DNA of 64,000 bases from Parachlamydiales bacterium (GTDB lineage Bacteria > Chlamydiota > Chlamydiia > Chlamydiales > SM23-39), in NCBI GenBank assembly GCA_019694475.1, contig JAIBBX010000004.1, forward strand, positions 186,001 through 250,000, written 5' to 3'. Position 1 is the first letter of the stretch. Every line of letters begins with the position of its first letter. A program made the position numbers and the translations under genes. Shown one piece after another: positions 34,698-43,916 of this stretch. The notes beneath the pieces were generated by a model. That model worked only from the letters and a program-made list of their open reading frames with translations, was not told the origin of the DNA and ran no database searches.

Positions 34698-36791
34698 ATG
34701 AGCGCTGTTGAAAGGAAAACCTCGGGTAATTTCGATCAATATGAAGTCAAAGAGCCAATCAAAAATAATTCTAAGGCGGCTCAAGTCGCTAAAGGCATTT
34801 TAAAGTCCAGTCCAAGTTCAGATTCCGCTAAACGAGTTTCATTCCAAACTGATAGCCCCATATTTCTTAAGCCGCAGTTCAGTTTGATCACAGATACATT
34901 GAATCAGGTTCTTCTCAAGCTGATCTTATCAGGAGATGTCACCCCCGAGCAGTTAGAAACGCATCCATTTGCCGATGATGAAATTGCCTCTGTAAAAAAG
35001 TTTGACTTTTCTGGCGCCGATTTTTCTGATGCGCATTTAATTATTCTGATTCAAAGGTTTCCAGGCGTCCAGGAGGTCGTTCTTTCAAAATGTGCAACCC
35101 TGACCGATGAAGGTGTTTCTTTGTTGTCGCGATTGGAGGGATTGCATACAGTCAGGATTGTATCTTGTCCCAAAGTAACTGAAAAGGGTATCGCTGAGCT
35201 GCCATTGGAGCGGCTGAGGGTTTTTGGACTCACTTCCATGATGGATATTTCTGTCAAATTGGTCCAAAGGCTGGCAAAAAGTCCTGCTTTGAGATGCGTC
35301 GATTTCAGCTCATGTCCTAAATTCAACTCAGAGATGTTTTTGTGTTTAAAAGAGTGCGCAGGACTACAGCAGATCAAAGTCAAGGGCTGCAATATCCCTC
35401 ATGAAACCATCCTAGAGCTCAATCGAGGAAGAAATGGTCCGCTTTTAGAAGTGAATGAGGATGGTCAAGACATCCTCGATCCTGAATATCTGCCAAATCT
35501 CCCTGATTCAATGGAAGTCTTTCGGATGTCTTCAACCAATCCGATCTTCAAACATCGGAGCGCTCTCATGCTGCCGAGCGAAGCAGTTGTTTCAACATTC
35601 AATTTTCCGATGAAACAAAGAGGAATGGATCTATCCGGCGTGATCCCGCTTGAATCTTTATCGGCTTTGATCAAACGCTTTCCTGAGATGGAGTGGGTTC
35701 GTATTTATGAATCCAATCTTTTTGGCTATTCAGAATTGATTACACTTGCACAGCTCGAGCGGGCAAAAGTCCTATATCTCGGTCTTCTTCCCGACATCAC
35801 TTCGAGAGGGATTGAAGTAATGTTTTCTCCGAGAAAAGGAGTTCAGCCTTGGAGCGAGTTGAGAGAGATCTATTTTTGCCAGATGCCAGTAACAGACACA
35901 GCTATGCAGCTCATGGCAGGTTTGCCAAAGCTTGAAAAAGTCACCTTGTCCGATTGCAGCCCCTATACTGTCCGCGGATTTTTTACATTGGTGAAAGGAT
36001 GCAAAAGCCTAAAATATCTTTCGCTTGCATATAGTCTTCCGATTGATCCCTTTGCGATTGCAGAATGCAGAGCGCTTCGTCCCGATGTAGAAATTTTCAC
36101 AGATGAGATCGTTGATCTTTCCGCAATCCCTTGGGTTATGGATGAAGCCGATCGGAGAATGAGGGATCCTTCTTGTAAAAGAATGTATGTTTTTATTACC
36201 GGAATTATCGATTCGCCTGAGCCTATTCCAGAAGGGGGGAAGATTGATTTAGATCCAGAGCAAGTGACGCAATATTATCTAGACCAGCTCGATGTTTTGG
36301 GGGTCGAGCTTGAGATTAACAATAATGGCAATTTGCAAGAACAGTGGATGCGGTGTGATCAAATCTTGCAAGCCTATTTGAATGTCACCCGCTCTCTATG
36401 GGCCTTGCGGCAAGAATTTTTGCGAGTTGGATTTTACACAAGACAAGATCAAGAACCTTTGCCGAATACCGCAGAAGCAATTCTAAAAGTCTTGGATAAC
36501 CCAGATTATGTGAGGAAAGTTCAAAGGTTTGATTTTTCTCAGTTAGAACTCACCGCGATACCCTATTTTATCCTCGATCTCAGATGGGAACAGCTGAGGG
36601 AGATTTTTTTGGATGCTACTCTGATTTCTCAAATTTCAAATACATTCAAAGGAAACTGCCCAAAACTAAAAACGATTGTATACGGAAAGCAAAAAGCGGA
36701 AGTCCTAGAGCCTCTTTTGTCTCCGCGAACAAACCATCTCCCCCCGCCTAAAGACATGGGAGACCCTGATCTTGGCAAGCCCAGCTTCTAA
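34698..36791 (+). CDS. LRR protein with PP1-docking-like N-terminus, candidate effector
   Basis: 697 residues. Residues ~85-260 hold leucine-rich repeats of the cysteine-containing (AMN1/F-box-LRR) type: VVLSKCATLTDEGVSLLSRL, VRIVSCPKVTEKGIAELPLE, VDFSSCPKFNSEMF, IKVKGCNIPHETI. A second LRR block lies around 320-450 and a third short one near 600-660. This type is mostly eukaryotic. The disordered N-terminus has GILK at 33-36 and KRVSF at 45-49, the SILK plus RVxF pair by which eukaryotic regulators bind protein phosphatase 1. No Sec signal; export by type III secretion is inferred. Strong GAGGGTG before the ATG. Convergent with the NTT gene, 21 bp apart. An F-box was looked for and not found. 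Confidence 0.8.
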   Translation: MSAVERKTSGNFDQYEVKEPIKNNSKAAQVAKGILKSSPSSDSAKRVSFQTDSPIFLKPQFSLITDTLNQVLLKLILSGDVTPEQLETHPFADDEIASVKKFDFSGADFSDAHLIILIQRFPGVQEVVLSKCATLTDEGVSLLSRLEGLHTVRIVSCPKVTEKGIAELPLERLRVFGLTSMMDISVKLVQRLAKSPALRCVDFSSCPKFNSEMFLCLKECAGLQQIKVKGCNIPHETILELNRGRNGPLLEVNEDGQDILDPEYLPNLPDSMEVFRMSSTNPIFKHRSALMLPSEAVVSTFNFPMKQRGMDLSGVIPLESLSALIKRFPEMEWVRIYESNLFGYSELITLAQLERAKVLYLGLLPDITSRGIEVMFSPRKGVQPWSELREIYFCQMPVTDTAMQLMAGLPKLEKVTLSDCSPYTVRGFFTLVKGCKSLKYLSLAYSLPIDPFAIAECRALRPDVEIFTDEIVDLSAIPWVMDEADRRMRDPSCKRMYVFITGIIDSPEPIPEGGKIDLDPEQVTQYYLDQLDVLGVELEINNNGNLQEQWMRCDQILQAYLNVTRSLWALRQEFLRVGFYTRQDQEPLPNTAEAILKVLDNPDYVRKVQRFDFSQLELTAIPYFILDLRWEQLREIFLDATLISQISNTFKGNCPKLKTIVYGKQKAEVLEPLLSPRTNHLPPPKDMGDPDLGKPSF

Positions 36792-36812
36792 GAAACGAAT
36801 GGATAATAGTTC

Positions 36813-38318
36813 TTATGCAGGCTCTTTAGCCATGACAGGTTTGGTAAGGCTGTCGAAACGCTTTCCAAGAGACACAACGGATAAGATCCAAACAAGGATC
36901 ACGACGAGGAAAATACCTGCCACATACGGGGTGCATGCGGCGATCGAAGAGAAAATCAGAATGAGTGTTTGGTGGATGACAGATCCGCCAGATTTGCCGA
37001 TACGAGAGCCGACGCCATCGATAGCCGCTTTCCCTTTTTGCTTGGATTCTTGGTTGAGTGGAATGAAAGCGATTTCTTTGGTTGCATCAAAGATCGTGTA
37101 TTTAGAGGCGCGTCCCAAACAGTTTTGGAAGCCTCCAAGTGCGACGCTCAATGCAAGAGGGGTGGATCCCATCATGGCTGCGATCCAGGTCAGGCCTGAG
37201 TTCGGGAAGAGAACCAAGAGGAAAAAGCCAATCCCTGTGACCATCATGATAACGGCAGGAATGAGGGCGTTGAATGTCCAAGAGAACCTGCGGATGGCAA
37301 AGGCTGTTAAAACAGCCGTAACAGTCGCGATAATCCCCATCAAGGTCATCACTTCGCCCATGTAGATGTTATACTCGGCTGGATTCGGATAAAGCTGCTT
37401 AATCTGGTTTTTCCAAACGACTTCAATCAAATTGATGGAGATATTGTAGGTAAGAACGATGAGGGCGATGCAAAGCAAATATTTTGACTTTGCGAGGTAT
37501 GCAAAGTTTTTGCGCATCGACATCTTAATTTTTTCAGGAGGAGCATGGTGCTCGCTCGGCCGGATCACATTGTGGTTGAGCCAGCGATAGACGGCCATGG
37601 TCACGACCCCGGAAACGATGATAAGGCAATTCAAAAAGAGAATGGATTGGTCCCAGCTGCATTTACCGTAAGGAATGGACGCAAGGAATGTATTGTTGCT
37701 CAGCATCACCGATGCCTGTCCTGAAATAATTCCTGCTATGTTGGCCCCGATCATAAGAAGGCCGTAGTATCTCTTTGCTTCCCCGACCCGGGTCACTTCA
37801 TTCGCAAATCCCCACCACAATACGCTTAAAATGGCTGTTCCCCAAAGTTCGGACATCACATAAAAGAGGGTAAAGGTCCAGTTTCTGAACATAGCAATGA
37901 GGCCGCCGAACCCTTTTGGCAGCATAGCCTGCAATTTGTCTGCTAAGACATTCGGATGAAAAAAGTCCTGAGCTGGAAAAAGAGCGAAAGTAAATAAGAA
38001 AAAGAAGCCCAAAAAGATGGACATCATGATGTAAAAAACTTTTTCTCGGTTGAAACGGTTCGAGAGGCGGGTAAACAAATAAGTTAAAAGGAGAGCCCCA
38101 GGCAAAATGGCCCACACTTTGATGAATGGGATGGCTTCTGCGCCGGAATGGGGGGCAGTAACGACAAGAGAATCTTTACATGCGCGCAGCGCGTTATAAT
38201 TGAACGAAATGAGGAAGAACATGAAAAACATTGGGATGAATTTCTTCAATTCCCAACGATGGATCGGCCAGAACAAGGAGCGCCATTTCCCGAATTTGGC
38301 TCCGCTATCTTCCTGCAT
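36813..38318 (-). CDS. NTT-family nucleotide transporter (ATP:ADP antiporter-like)
   Basis: A 501-residue carrier with about twelve transmembrane helices, of the plastid/rickettsia/chlamydia NTT family that imports host nucleotides. Diagnostic segments are WELKKFIPMFFMFFLISFNY, LRACKDSLVV, FYVMSELWGTAILSVLWWGFANEVTRVGEAKRYYGLL and CLGRASKYTIFDATKEIAFIPL. Chlamydiae have several NTTs with different specificities (ATP/ADP, all NTPs, NAD). The exact substrate cannot be fixed from these motifs. An obligate intracellular lifestyle follows from its presence. Stand-alone gene. Confidence 0.93.
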   Translation of the reverse strand: MQEDSGAKFGKWRSLFWPIHRWELKKFIPMFFMFFLISFNYNALRACKDSLVVTAPHSGAEAIPFIKVWAILPGALLLTYLFTRLSNRFNREKVFYIMMSIFLGFFFLFTFALFPAQDFFHPNVLADKLQAMLPKGFGGLIAMFRNWTFTLFYVMSELWGTAILSVLWWGFANEVTRVGEAKRYYGLLMIGANIAGIISGQASVMLSNNTFLASIPYGKCSWDQSILFLNCLIIVSGVVTMAVYRWLNHNVIRPSEHHAPPEKIKMSMRKNFAYLAKSKYLLCIALIVLTYNISINLIEVVWKNQIKQLYPNPAEYNIYMGEVMTLMGIIATVTAVLTAFAIRRFSWTFNALIPAVIMMVTGIGFFLLVLFPNSGLTWIAAMMGSTPLALSVALGGFQNCLGRASKYTIFDATKEIAFIPLNQESKQKGKAAIDGVGSRIGKSGGSVIHQTLILIFSSIAACTPYVAGIFLVVILVWILSVVSLGKRFDSLTKPVMAKEPA

Positions 38319-38390
38319 AAAGAGTCGATCTCTTCCCTAGGTTTATGTGCTCATAGCATGGCATATTTCCTCATTAAATTAAATGAGGAT

Positions 38391-38873
38391 CTAAAAACCC
38401 ACCCCAAATGAGGCAGTAGTAATCAATAAAGGAGAAAATTGAATTTGAAAAAATTGATTTCTTTGGTTTTCGCCCCATTGGAAACCAACTGTAATAGGAA
38501 CGTTGATATATGGGGAATTCCTATTAAAACTGTAATCTAAATCTTTTAGTCTCGCGTATCCTCCGCTAAGCCCGATCCCTAGATATGGGGAAGCGTAAGA
38601 AGATGTGTTGGTGGGGATAAAAAAGTGGAGGTACGAAACTTGGCCCCAAACATAGGTTCCTGTTAAAGAGGCGCCGCTTTGAATGTCCCAAGCGTGTTTG
38701 GCTGTCAATTTTCTTAGGCCGACTGCAGCCTCAGGACTCATGACAGGCAGAACCCATCCGCATCCGCCGAAAGAAAAATAGCCAAATTTTGTTGCTTGCT
38801 CTTTTTCCAAAGAGACAGCAGTTTCTTCTGCGCACAGCAGAGCGGTAAGAAAAATAAATGCAAACTTTTTCAT
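38391..38873 (-). CDS. Small outer-membrane beta-barrel-like protein
   Basis: 160 residues with a signal peptide (MKKFAFIFLTALLCAEE). The body alternates aromatic and small residues (FGYFSFGGCGWVLP, GTYVWGQVSYLHFF, SPYLGIGLSGGYARL, FFQIQFSPLLITT) and ends in Phe (ASFGVGF), consistent with an eight-stranded barrel. Family not recognised. It lies 44 nt downstream of pgk on the same strand and may be read through from it. Confidence 0.65.
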   Translation of the reverse strand: MKKFAFIFLTALLCAEETAVSLEKEQATKFGYFSFGGCGWVLPVMSPEAAVGLRKLTAKHAWDIQSGASLTGTYVWGQVSYLHFFIPTNTSSYASPYLGIGLSGGYARLKDLDYSFNRNSPYINVPITVGFQWGENQRNQFFQIQFSPLLITTASFGVGF

Positions 38874-38917
38874 ACGTTTTAATTATGAACAGTTGGTGTG
38901 ATTTTCCGATAGTTGAA

Positions 38918-40090
38918 CTATTTATTTGTGAGCGCGTCGATGCCTGGCAGATGGCCGAATTCCAAAAATTCGAGAGATGCACCGCCGCCAGTGGAAAGAT
39001 GAGCGAATTGTTTTTGCAATCCCATTTGTTCAATCGCTGCAACTGAATCGCCGCCGCCGATGATGGTTTTTGCTTTTGCATTTGCGAGGCATTCGGCAAT
39101 CCGGTGAGTCCCATTTGCAAAATGGGGCATTTCGAAAACCCCGAGCGGACCGTTCCAGAACACAGTAGCTGCATTTTGCAATTCTTTAGACCATTCTTGA
39201 ATGGTTTGAGGACCGATATCCATTCCTTGCCAACCGGGAGGAATATTCTCATTTGCGAGAACGGTTTTCACTTTTGCATCATTGGCAAATCGGTCAGCAA
39301 TAACGAGATCTTTTGGCAATCGCAATTTATCTCTTGGCAAACTTTCAATTTCGCTTGTATTTTCGCAAATCGAGGCGCCGATGTCGATTCCACCTGCTTT
39401 TAGGAATGTATACACCATTCCTCCTCCGATGAAGAGAGCGTCGACTTTCTGGAGCAGTTGTTTGATTACGCCGATTTTTGTAGAGATTTTGGCCCCTCCA
39501 ATGATGGCATAAAATGGTCTTTTTGGATTTGTAAGCAGAGGAGACAATTCTTCTACTTCTTTTTCGATGAGAAACCCCATAGCAGACGCATTTGGGAAAA
39601 ATTTGGCGATCGCAGCTGTCGATGCGTGGGCTCTATGCGCAGTTCCGAATGCATCATTCACATAGCAGTCGCCGAGTGCAGCAAGGCTTTTTACAAAAGC
39701 GGGGTCTTTATCTGGCGCTTCTTCGCCGGAATGGAAGCGCAAATTCTCGAGCATCAAAATCTCTCCGCTCTTCAATCCCTTTGCCATTTTTTCCACCTCA
39801 GTCCCGACGCAGTCTCCCGCCATAGCCACCGGTTTTTTAATGAGTTCGGAAAGTCTTTTTGCGCAGGGAGCTAGGGAAAATTCTTTTTCAGGTTTTGCTT
39901 TTGGTCTGCCTAAATGGCTCATCAAAATAAGAGACCCGCCGTGGCTTAGAACATACTCAATCGATGGTAAGGCGGCGCGGATTCTGGAATCGTCAGTGAT
40001 ATGCCCTTTTTCCATGGGGACGTTGAAGTCGACCCGCATGAGCACCCGTTTTCCTCTGACGTCGAGATCCTTCAGCTTCAATTTCTGCAT
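38918..40090 (-). CDS. pgk: Phosphoglycerate kinase
   Basis: Glycolytic enzyme converting 1,3-bisphosphoglycerate and ADP to 3-phosphoglycerate and ATP. The 390 residues show the N-terminal signature VLMRVDFNVPMEKGHITDDSRI, substrate Arg/His in LMSHLGRPK, ENLRFHSGEE, FGTAHRAHAS, the hinge PFYAIIGGAKISTKIGVI, and the nucleotide loop FWNGPLGVFEMPHFANGT and GGGDSVAAIEQ. Length is normal for bacteria. The upstream Shine-Dalgarno sequence is weak. Confidence 0.97.
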   Translation of the reverse strand: MQKLKLKDLDVRGKRVLMRVDFNVPMEKGHITDDSRIRAALPSIEYVLSHGGSLILMSHLGRPKAKPEKEFSLAPCAKRLSELIKKPVAMAGDCVGTEVEKMAKGLKSGEILMLENLRFHSGEEAPDKDPAFVKSLAALGDCYVNDAFGTAHRAHASTAAIAKFFPNASAMGFLIEKEVEELSPLLTNPKRPFYAIIGGAKISTKIGVIKQLLQKVDALFIGGGMVYTFLKAGGIDIGASICENTSEIESLPRDKLRLPKDLVIADRFANDAKVKTVLANENIPPGWQGMDIGPQTIQEWSKELQNAATVFWNGPLGVFEMPHFANGTHRIAECLANAKAKTIIGGGDSVAAIEQMGLQKQFAHLSTGGGASLEFLEFGHLPGIDALTNK

Positions 40091-40140
40091 ACTAACACTA
40101 TCGATACCACAGAGAAAATTATTTTTCTGCGGTAAAAAAA

Positions 40141-40890
40141 TTAAAGATCAGCGAAAGGATTGGTCGATTGCTCGAAGCCGCCGCCTCTTTTGCGGTTGCG
40201 CAGCTCGGAACGGATCGAAAAAAGGAGATCTTGGTCGAAATCTTTTCTCTCAGCCCAAAGGAGGTATTCAATGGGGATTTCATCGAATTTGCGGCCCTTG
40301 TGTTTTCCAAGCGGCATCACTTTGAGTTTGATCGGCTTTTTTAGCGTTTCGAAGATTTGCTCGGTGGTTTGAAAAGTCTTTGTGAGGTACTTAAACACCT
40401 CGATATTGACGGTCACATCGCTCATGGCCCGATGAGCCCCTTCTGGCTCGATGTTGAAGTGCTGCCTTAGTTTTTCTAAGGAATTGATAGGGCTTTCGCC
40501 ATAAAGGCGGGCGAGTCTCAGGGTGTCGATGAATTTTTGTTTTTCAATATTGGTGGGAATTTGGTGCCGTTTGGCTTCTGCAGCGATCAGACTGATGTCA
40601 AAACCTATTCCATGGCCTACAATCACATGGCCGTCGATCATTTTCAAAAGATCGGGCAGAACCTGGGCAATTTTGGGTTTGCCTTGCAGCATGTCCGATG
40701 AGATTTTATGGATGTCTTGGGAAATTTGAGGGATTTCGCATTCTGGATCGACAAGCGTTTCAAAGGACTGCAGTATTTGATCAAATGTGAATCTGGCAAC
40801 AGCGATTTCAATGATCCGGTCTTTGTCAGGATCGAGTCCTGTCGATTCGCAATCGATGCACACGAAAATATCTTGGCGGATCAATCCCAT
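40141..40890 (-). CDS. DnaQ-family 3'-5' exonuclease
   Basis: 249 residues. The exonuclease domain (1-165) has all DEDDh residues: CIDCESTGLDPDKDRIIEIA (ExoI), GHVIVGHGIGFDISLIA (ExoII), EGAHRAMSDVTVNIEVF (ExoIII, with His and Asp). A separate C-terminal domain contains MPLGKHKGRKFDEIPIEYLLWAERKDFD, similar to the DUF3820-like GKxKG module seen in other exonucleases. Probably the stand-alone proofreading or repair nuclease equivalent to chlamydial dnaQ. It overlaps engB by 10 nt and belongs to the DUF2709-tsaE-engB-dnaQ operon. Confidence 0.92.
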   Translation of the reverse strand: MGLIRQDIFVCIDCESTGLDPDKDRIIEIAVARFTFDQILQSFETLVDPECEIPQISQDIHKISSDMLQGKPKIAQVLPDLLKMIDGHVIVGHGIGFDISLIAAEAKRHQIPTNIEKQKFIDTLRLARLYGESPINSLEKLRQHFNIEPEGAHRAMSDVTVNIEVFKYLTKTFQTTEQIFETLKKPIKLKVMPLGKHKGRKFDEIPIEYLLWAERKDFDQDLLFSIRSELRNRKRGGGFEQSTNPFADL

Positions 40891-41441
40891 AAAATTTCAT
40901 CTATCCTTTTTTTGACGAGATGCCGCGAAATGGGCTTCATAACCGTGTAGGGAATCGCGTCAGGGTATTTTTTTAATAGCGCGTCTTTTTCTGATCGATT
41001 GAGTTTATCAGTTTTGGTCAAAATCAACAAAAGGGGAATTTCTTTCGCCTTTGCCCACTCGATGAGAGTTATGTCTTCTTGGCATAATTCTCTCCGACAA
41101 TCGACGAGGAGCAAGATCAATTTTAAGTTAGGTCTTCCATTGATGTAGGCATCGATAGCCTTCGACCATTTTTGGATCTCTTCCAAAGGCGCTTTTGCAA
41201 AACCGTATCCCGGCAGATCAACTACGAGAAACTTGTCATCGATGGAGAAAAAATTGATCAGCTGAGTTTTGCCAGGCGTAGCGGAGGTTTTTGCCACACC
41301 CTCTCCAAATAGATCGTTGATCAGACTGGATTTGCCCACATTCGATCTGCCTGCAAGGGCAAGTTCAGGCAAAATATTTCCCCGAGGGTCTTTCAATATG
41401 GGGAATTCCGACAAGGTGGAAATTAGAAAACGTGCTTTCAT
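40881..41441 (-). CDS. engB: Ribosome biogenesis GTPase EngB (YsxC)
   Basis: A 186-residue TRAFAC GTPase needed for 50S ribosome assembly. G1 is GRSNVGKSSL, G3 VVDLPGYGFAKA, G4 LTKTDKLN, and switch I TPGKTQLINFF. Length and order are standard. The start overlaps the tsaE stop by 4 nt. Confidence 0.95.
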   Translation of the reverse strand: MKARFLISTLSEFPILKDPRGNILPELALAGRSNVGKSSLINDLFGEGVAKTSATPGKTQLINFFSIDDKFLVVDLPGYGFAKAPLEEIQKWSKAIDAYINGRPNLKLILLLVDCRRELCQEDITLIEWAKAKEIPLLLILTKTDKLNRSEKDALLKKYPDAIPYTVMKPISRHLVKKRIDEILWD

Positions 41442-41848
41442 AATACTTTTGCGGTCCGCCCTCCCTGATCATATTCAAAATGGATATGAATCGTCTTCGA
41501 AGGGAGTAACTCTTGAATCCTGTCGGGCCATTCGATGGCGCATATCATCTGATCGAAGTACTCTTCAAAGCCTAAACTTCGAAAATCTTCCGCGTTTTTC
41601 AACCGGTATAAATCAAAATGGGCAAGTCCTTCGTAAACATTCAATAAGATGAATGTTGGACTCTGGATGGGTTCTAAAATGCCGAGGCCTTGTGCTAGCC
41701 CTTGCACAAAGGTAGTTTTGCCGGCTCCGAGGTTGCCTGTCAGAGCGAGAATGGTATTTTTTTCTATATGTTTAGCTATGAATGCGCCAAAGGCAAGTGT
41801 CTCTTCGGCGCTTTTCAGGGGATAGTCTCTTAATCCGATTCGACCCAT
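41438..41848 (-). CDS. tsaE: tRNA t6A synthesis ATPase TsaE
   Basis: The 136-residue ATPase component (YjeE) of the threonylcarbamoyladenosine complex that modifies ANN-decoding tRNAs. Walker A is GNLGAGKTTFVQGLAQGLG, followed by SPTFILLNVY, HFDLYRL and CAIEWPDRI. It overlaps both neighbours (19 nt with DUF2709, 4 nt with engB). C. trachomatis has the same dnaQ-yjeE-CT538 cluster (CT536-CT538). Confidence 0.94.
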   Translation of the reverse strand: MGRIGLRDYPLKSAEETLAFGAFIAKHIEKNTILALTGNLGAGKTTFVQGLAQGLGILEPIQSPTFILLNVYEGLAHFDLYRLKNAEDFRSLGFEEYFDQMICAIEWPDRIQELLPSKTIHIHFEYDQGGRTAKVL

Positions 41849-42555
41849 TTTTCTAAATAGGGTTCGAATTCGGGATGTTGCGAAAGGGCTTCGACAAATC
41901 CGGCGATTTTATCTTCAGTTAGGTGTTTTTGGATAAAGCCGAGGAAATGTTCTTCGATTTGGAACCGGTTTTGGTTTTGAACCTCAAGCAGCGTGAGCTG
42001 TTTCACATGGTTCTTTTTGAAATCGTCGATAACGGCCGCTTTGCTGTTGAAGAGTTTTCCGGTAACGGCGGAAGAGAAAACAACTTTCTTAATCGATGAT
42101 TTTCTTTCGCTGATGTAATTTTTAATCACTTCGGGATCTTCGGAGACGAAGAATCGCTTAACTGGAAGGCCGCCGACTCGCTCTTTATTTTCTGGGCATT
42201 TTGCGACCCAGTCATAGATGGCGTCTTGCGGGTTTGGGCAGGTATTATCGCCGAAAACCTTGCCGGTGAATGGGCAGATGTAAATCTTTTTTGTGTCTTC
42301 ATTGACGCTTTGCTGGCCGAATTGGACGGTGATTTCGGTTTCGCGCCACAGTTTTCCTCCCGCCTCGAGGATCTTAATGAGGTCTTCAATGCTTTGGTAG
42401 ATCGTTTTATCTCGTGGAAACAAGACAGGTTTTAAATGATATTTTTCTTCTACAAAAGCGAGATAAACAGTGACTAAATCGGCGCCCCGATTCTTTTTTA
42501 AGAATTTCAATAATTCGTTTTTTTGTTCAGCGGTTATGCTGAGAGCTGTGGCCAT
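41830..42555 (-). CDS. Chlamydial conserved protein (DUF2709-like, CT538 position)
   Basis: 241 residues, soluble, without signal peptide. It contains a possible zinc-binding core, KIYICPFTGKVFGDNTCPNPQDAIYDWVAKC, with three Cys. By gene order next to tsaE and dnaQ it corresponds to C. trachomatis CT538, the founder of DUF2709, a chlamydia-specific family of unknown function; this match rests on synteny and general character. GAGGAT lies 5 bases before the ATG. First gene of the four-gene operon. Confidence 0.7.
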   Translation of the reverse strand: MATALSITAEQKNELLKFLKKNRGADLVTVYLAFVEEKYHLKPVLFPRDKTIYQSIEDLIKILEAGGKLWRETEITVQFGQQSVNEDTKKIYICPFTGKVFGDNTCPNPQDAIYDWVAKCPENKERVGGLPVKRFFVSEDPEVIKNYISERKSSIKKVVFSSAVTGKLFNSKAAVIDDFKKNHVKQLTLLEVQNQNRFQIEEHFLGFIQKHLTEDKIAGFVEALSQHPEFEPYLEKWVESD

Positions 42556-42745
42556 ACTATCCTCAAAAAATCTTGGAATACAACCTTACTATATAATGCC
42601 TTTATCATCAATGAGCTTTTTTGACTGGCGGGATCATGAAAAAGTTGCTCTTGCAATTGCCAAGTAAAGATTTTGTTGAGTTGCTTGCTTTTGTTGAGAG
42701 CGCATGGTATATTGTTCCAAAAATTCTCTGGGTAAGGAAGGCGTT

Positions 42746-43912
42746 ATGAGTAGTCAACTTTTGGAAAAAAAAGTTCAAGATCCCAAAAAGCAGTTGGCAG
42801 CGTTATTGCACGAAAGCCAAAAGTCGCTTCAGTTCGAAAAATTGATCGTAAAAGGCTACGAAAAAGTCGTCAAAGTCACTGATAAGAAAGTCGGTTTGAC
42901 CGCAATCATCGCCATCCATAACACCATGCTCGGGCCTGCTCTCGGCGGAACACGAATTCGAAAATACCCCAACTTTGATGCTGCATTAGAAGATGCGCTT
43001 CGCTTGGCCAAAGGCATGACCTACAAATCGGCGATCGCTGAAGTGGGATTCGGCGGAGGCAAAAGCGTCATCATCGCCGATCCTAAAACAGAAAAAACGC
43101 CAGAGCTCCTCATGGCTTTCGGGGCAGCCGTTGAAAAACTGGGCGGGATGTATATTTGCGCCGAAGACATGGGCTGCACCGGCGAAGATGTAAAAGTCAT
43201 CAGAAGAATGACCAAGTACGTTGTTGGCCTGCCGCATCAAAGCAGCAGCGGCGATCCAGGACCTTTCACCGCTTGGGGAACTTTTAGAGGCATTCAGTCT
43301 GTTGTAAAGCGGCTTTACAATAGCGATTCCCTTGAAGGTAAAAAGGTTGCGATCCAAGGGCTCGGAAATGTGGGCGGCTTTTTAGTCGATCAACTGTTCT
43401 GGGCGGGCGCCGATTTGATTTTGGCGGACACCGATACTGAGAAATTGAGATATTTCGCGAAAAAATACCGTGCGAAGACAGTGGACCCAGACCAAATTTG
43501 GAAAGTGGAGTGCGATGTATTTGCTCCCTGCGCTGCAGGAGGAATCATCAATGATCAGACCATTCCTGAGTTTAAGTGCAAGGCGATTGCCGGATGCGCG
43601 AATAACCAGCTCTTGAAAGACCACCATGCTGTGATGTTGAAAGAACGGGGCATTTTGTACGCTCCTGATTTCGTCATCAATGCAGGCGGACTTTTGAATG
43701 TATCCATCGAACTTGAAGACGAAGGATATAATCCGAAATTATCGCGTTATAAAGTGCATCACATCTATGACACTTTGCTCGCTATTTACGAAATTGCCGA
43801 AAAGAACCGGGAATCGACCCATCAAGCAGCGCTTTCTCTCGCCGATTATAGGATTAAATATGCAATTGGAAAACGAGTCATCCCTCCAACATTCCATCAT
43901 AGCGCAGAATAA
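42746..43912 (+). CDS. ldh: Leucine (Glu/Leu/Phe/Val) dehydrogenase
   Basis: A 388-residue NAD-dependent amino-acid dehydrogenase converting branched-chain amino acids to keto acids. Evidence: ALGGTRIRKYPN, the catalytic Lys region EVGFGGGKSVIIADPK, CAEDMGCTGEDVKVI, the Rossmann motif VAIQGLGNVGGFLVDQL, and CAAGGIINDQTIPEFKCKAIAGCANNQL. Chlamydia has an equivalent (CT773). ATG 42746 is chosen over the earlier in-frame ATG at 42704 because AAGGAAGG lies just upstream. argS begins 4 nt after its stop, so the two are co-transcribed. Confidence 0.93.
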   Translation: MSSQLLEKKVQDPKKQLAALLHESQKSLQFEKLIVKGYEKVVKVTDKKVGLTAIIAIHNTMLGPALGGTRIRKYPNFDAALEDALRLAKGMTYKSAIAEVGFGGGKSVIIADPKTEKTPELLMAFGAAVEKLGGMYICAEDMGCTGEDVKVIRRMTKYVVGLPHQSSSGDPGPFTAWGTFRGIQSVVKRLYNSDSLEGKKVAIQGLGNVGGFLVDQLFWAGADLILADTDTEKLRYFAKKYRAKTVDPDQIWKVECDVFAPCAAGGIINDQTIPEFKCKAIAGCANNQLLKDHHAVMLKERGILYAPDFVINAGGLLNVSIELEDEGYNPKLSRYKVHHIYDTLLAIYEIAEKNRESTHQAALSLADYRIKYAIGKRVIPPTFHHSAE

Positions 43913-43916
43913 CACC

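Noticed and set aside
34860..34980. Possible F-box before the leucine-rich repeats
   Set aside because: The helical stretch LITDTLNQVLLKLILSG lacks the Leu-Pro start and the Trp/Cys pattern of F-boxes, so the protein was not called an F-box protein.
42596..42667. Short ORF (23 codons, MPLSSMSFFDW...) before the leucine dehydrogenase gene, preceded by TATAAT
   Set aside because: No ribosome binding site, very short, and the TATAAT overlaps the start codon region; no well-spaced -35. Not supported as a gene or promoter.
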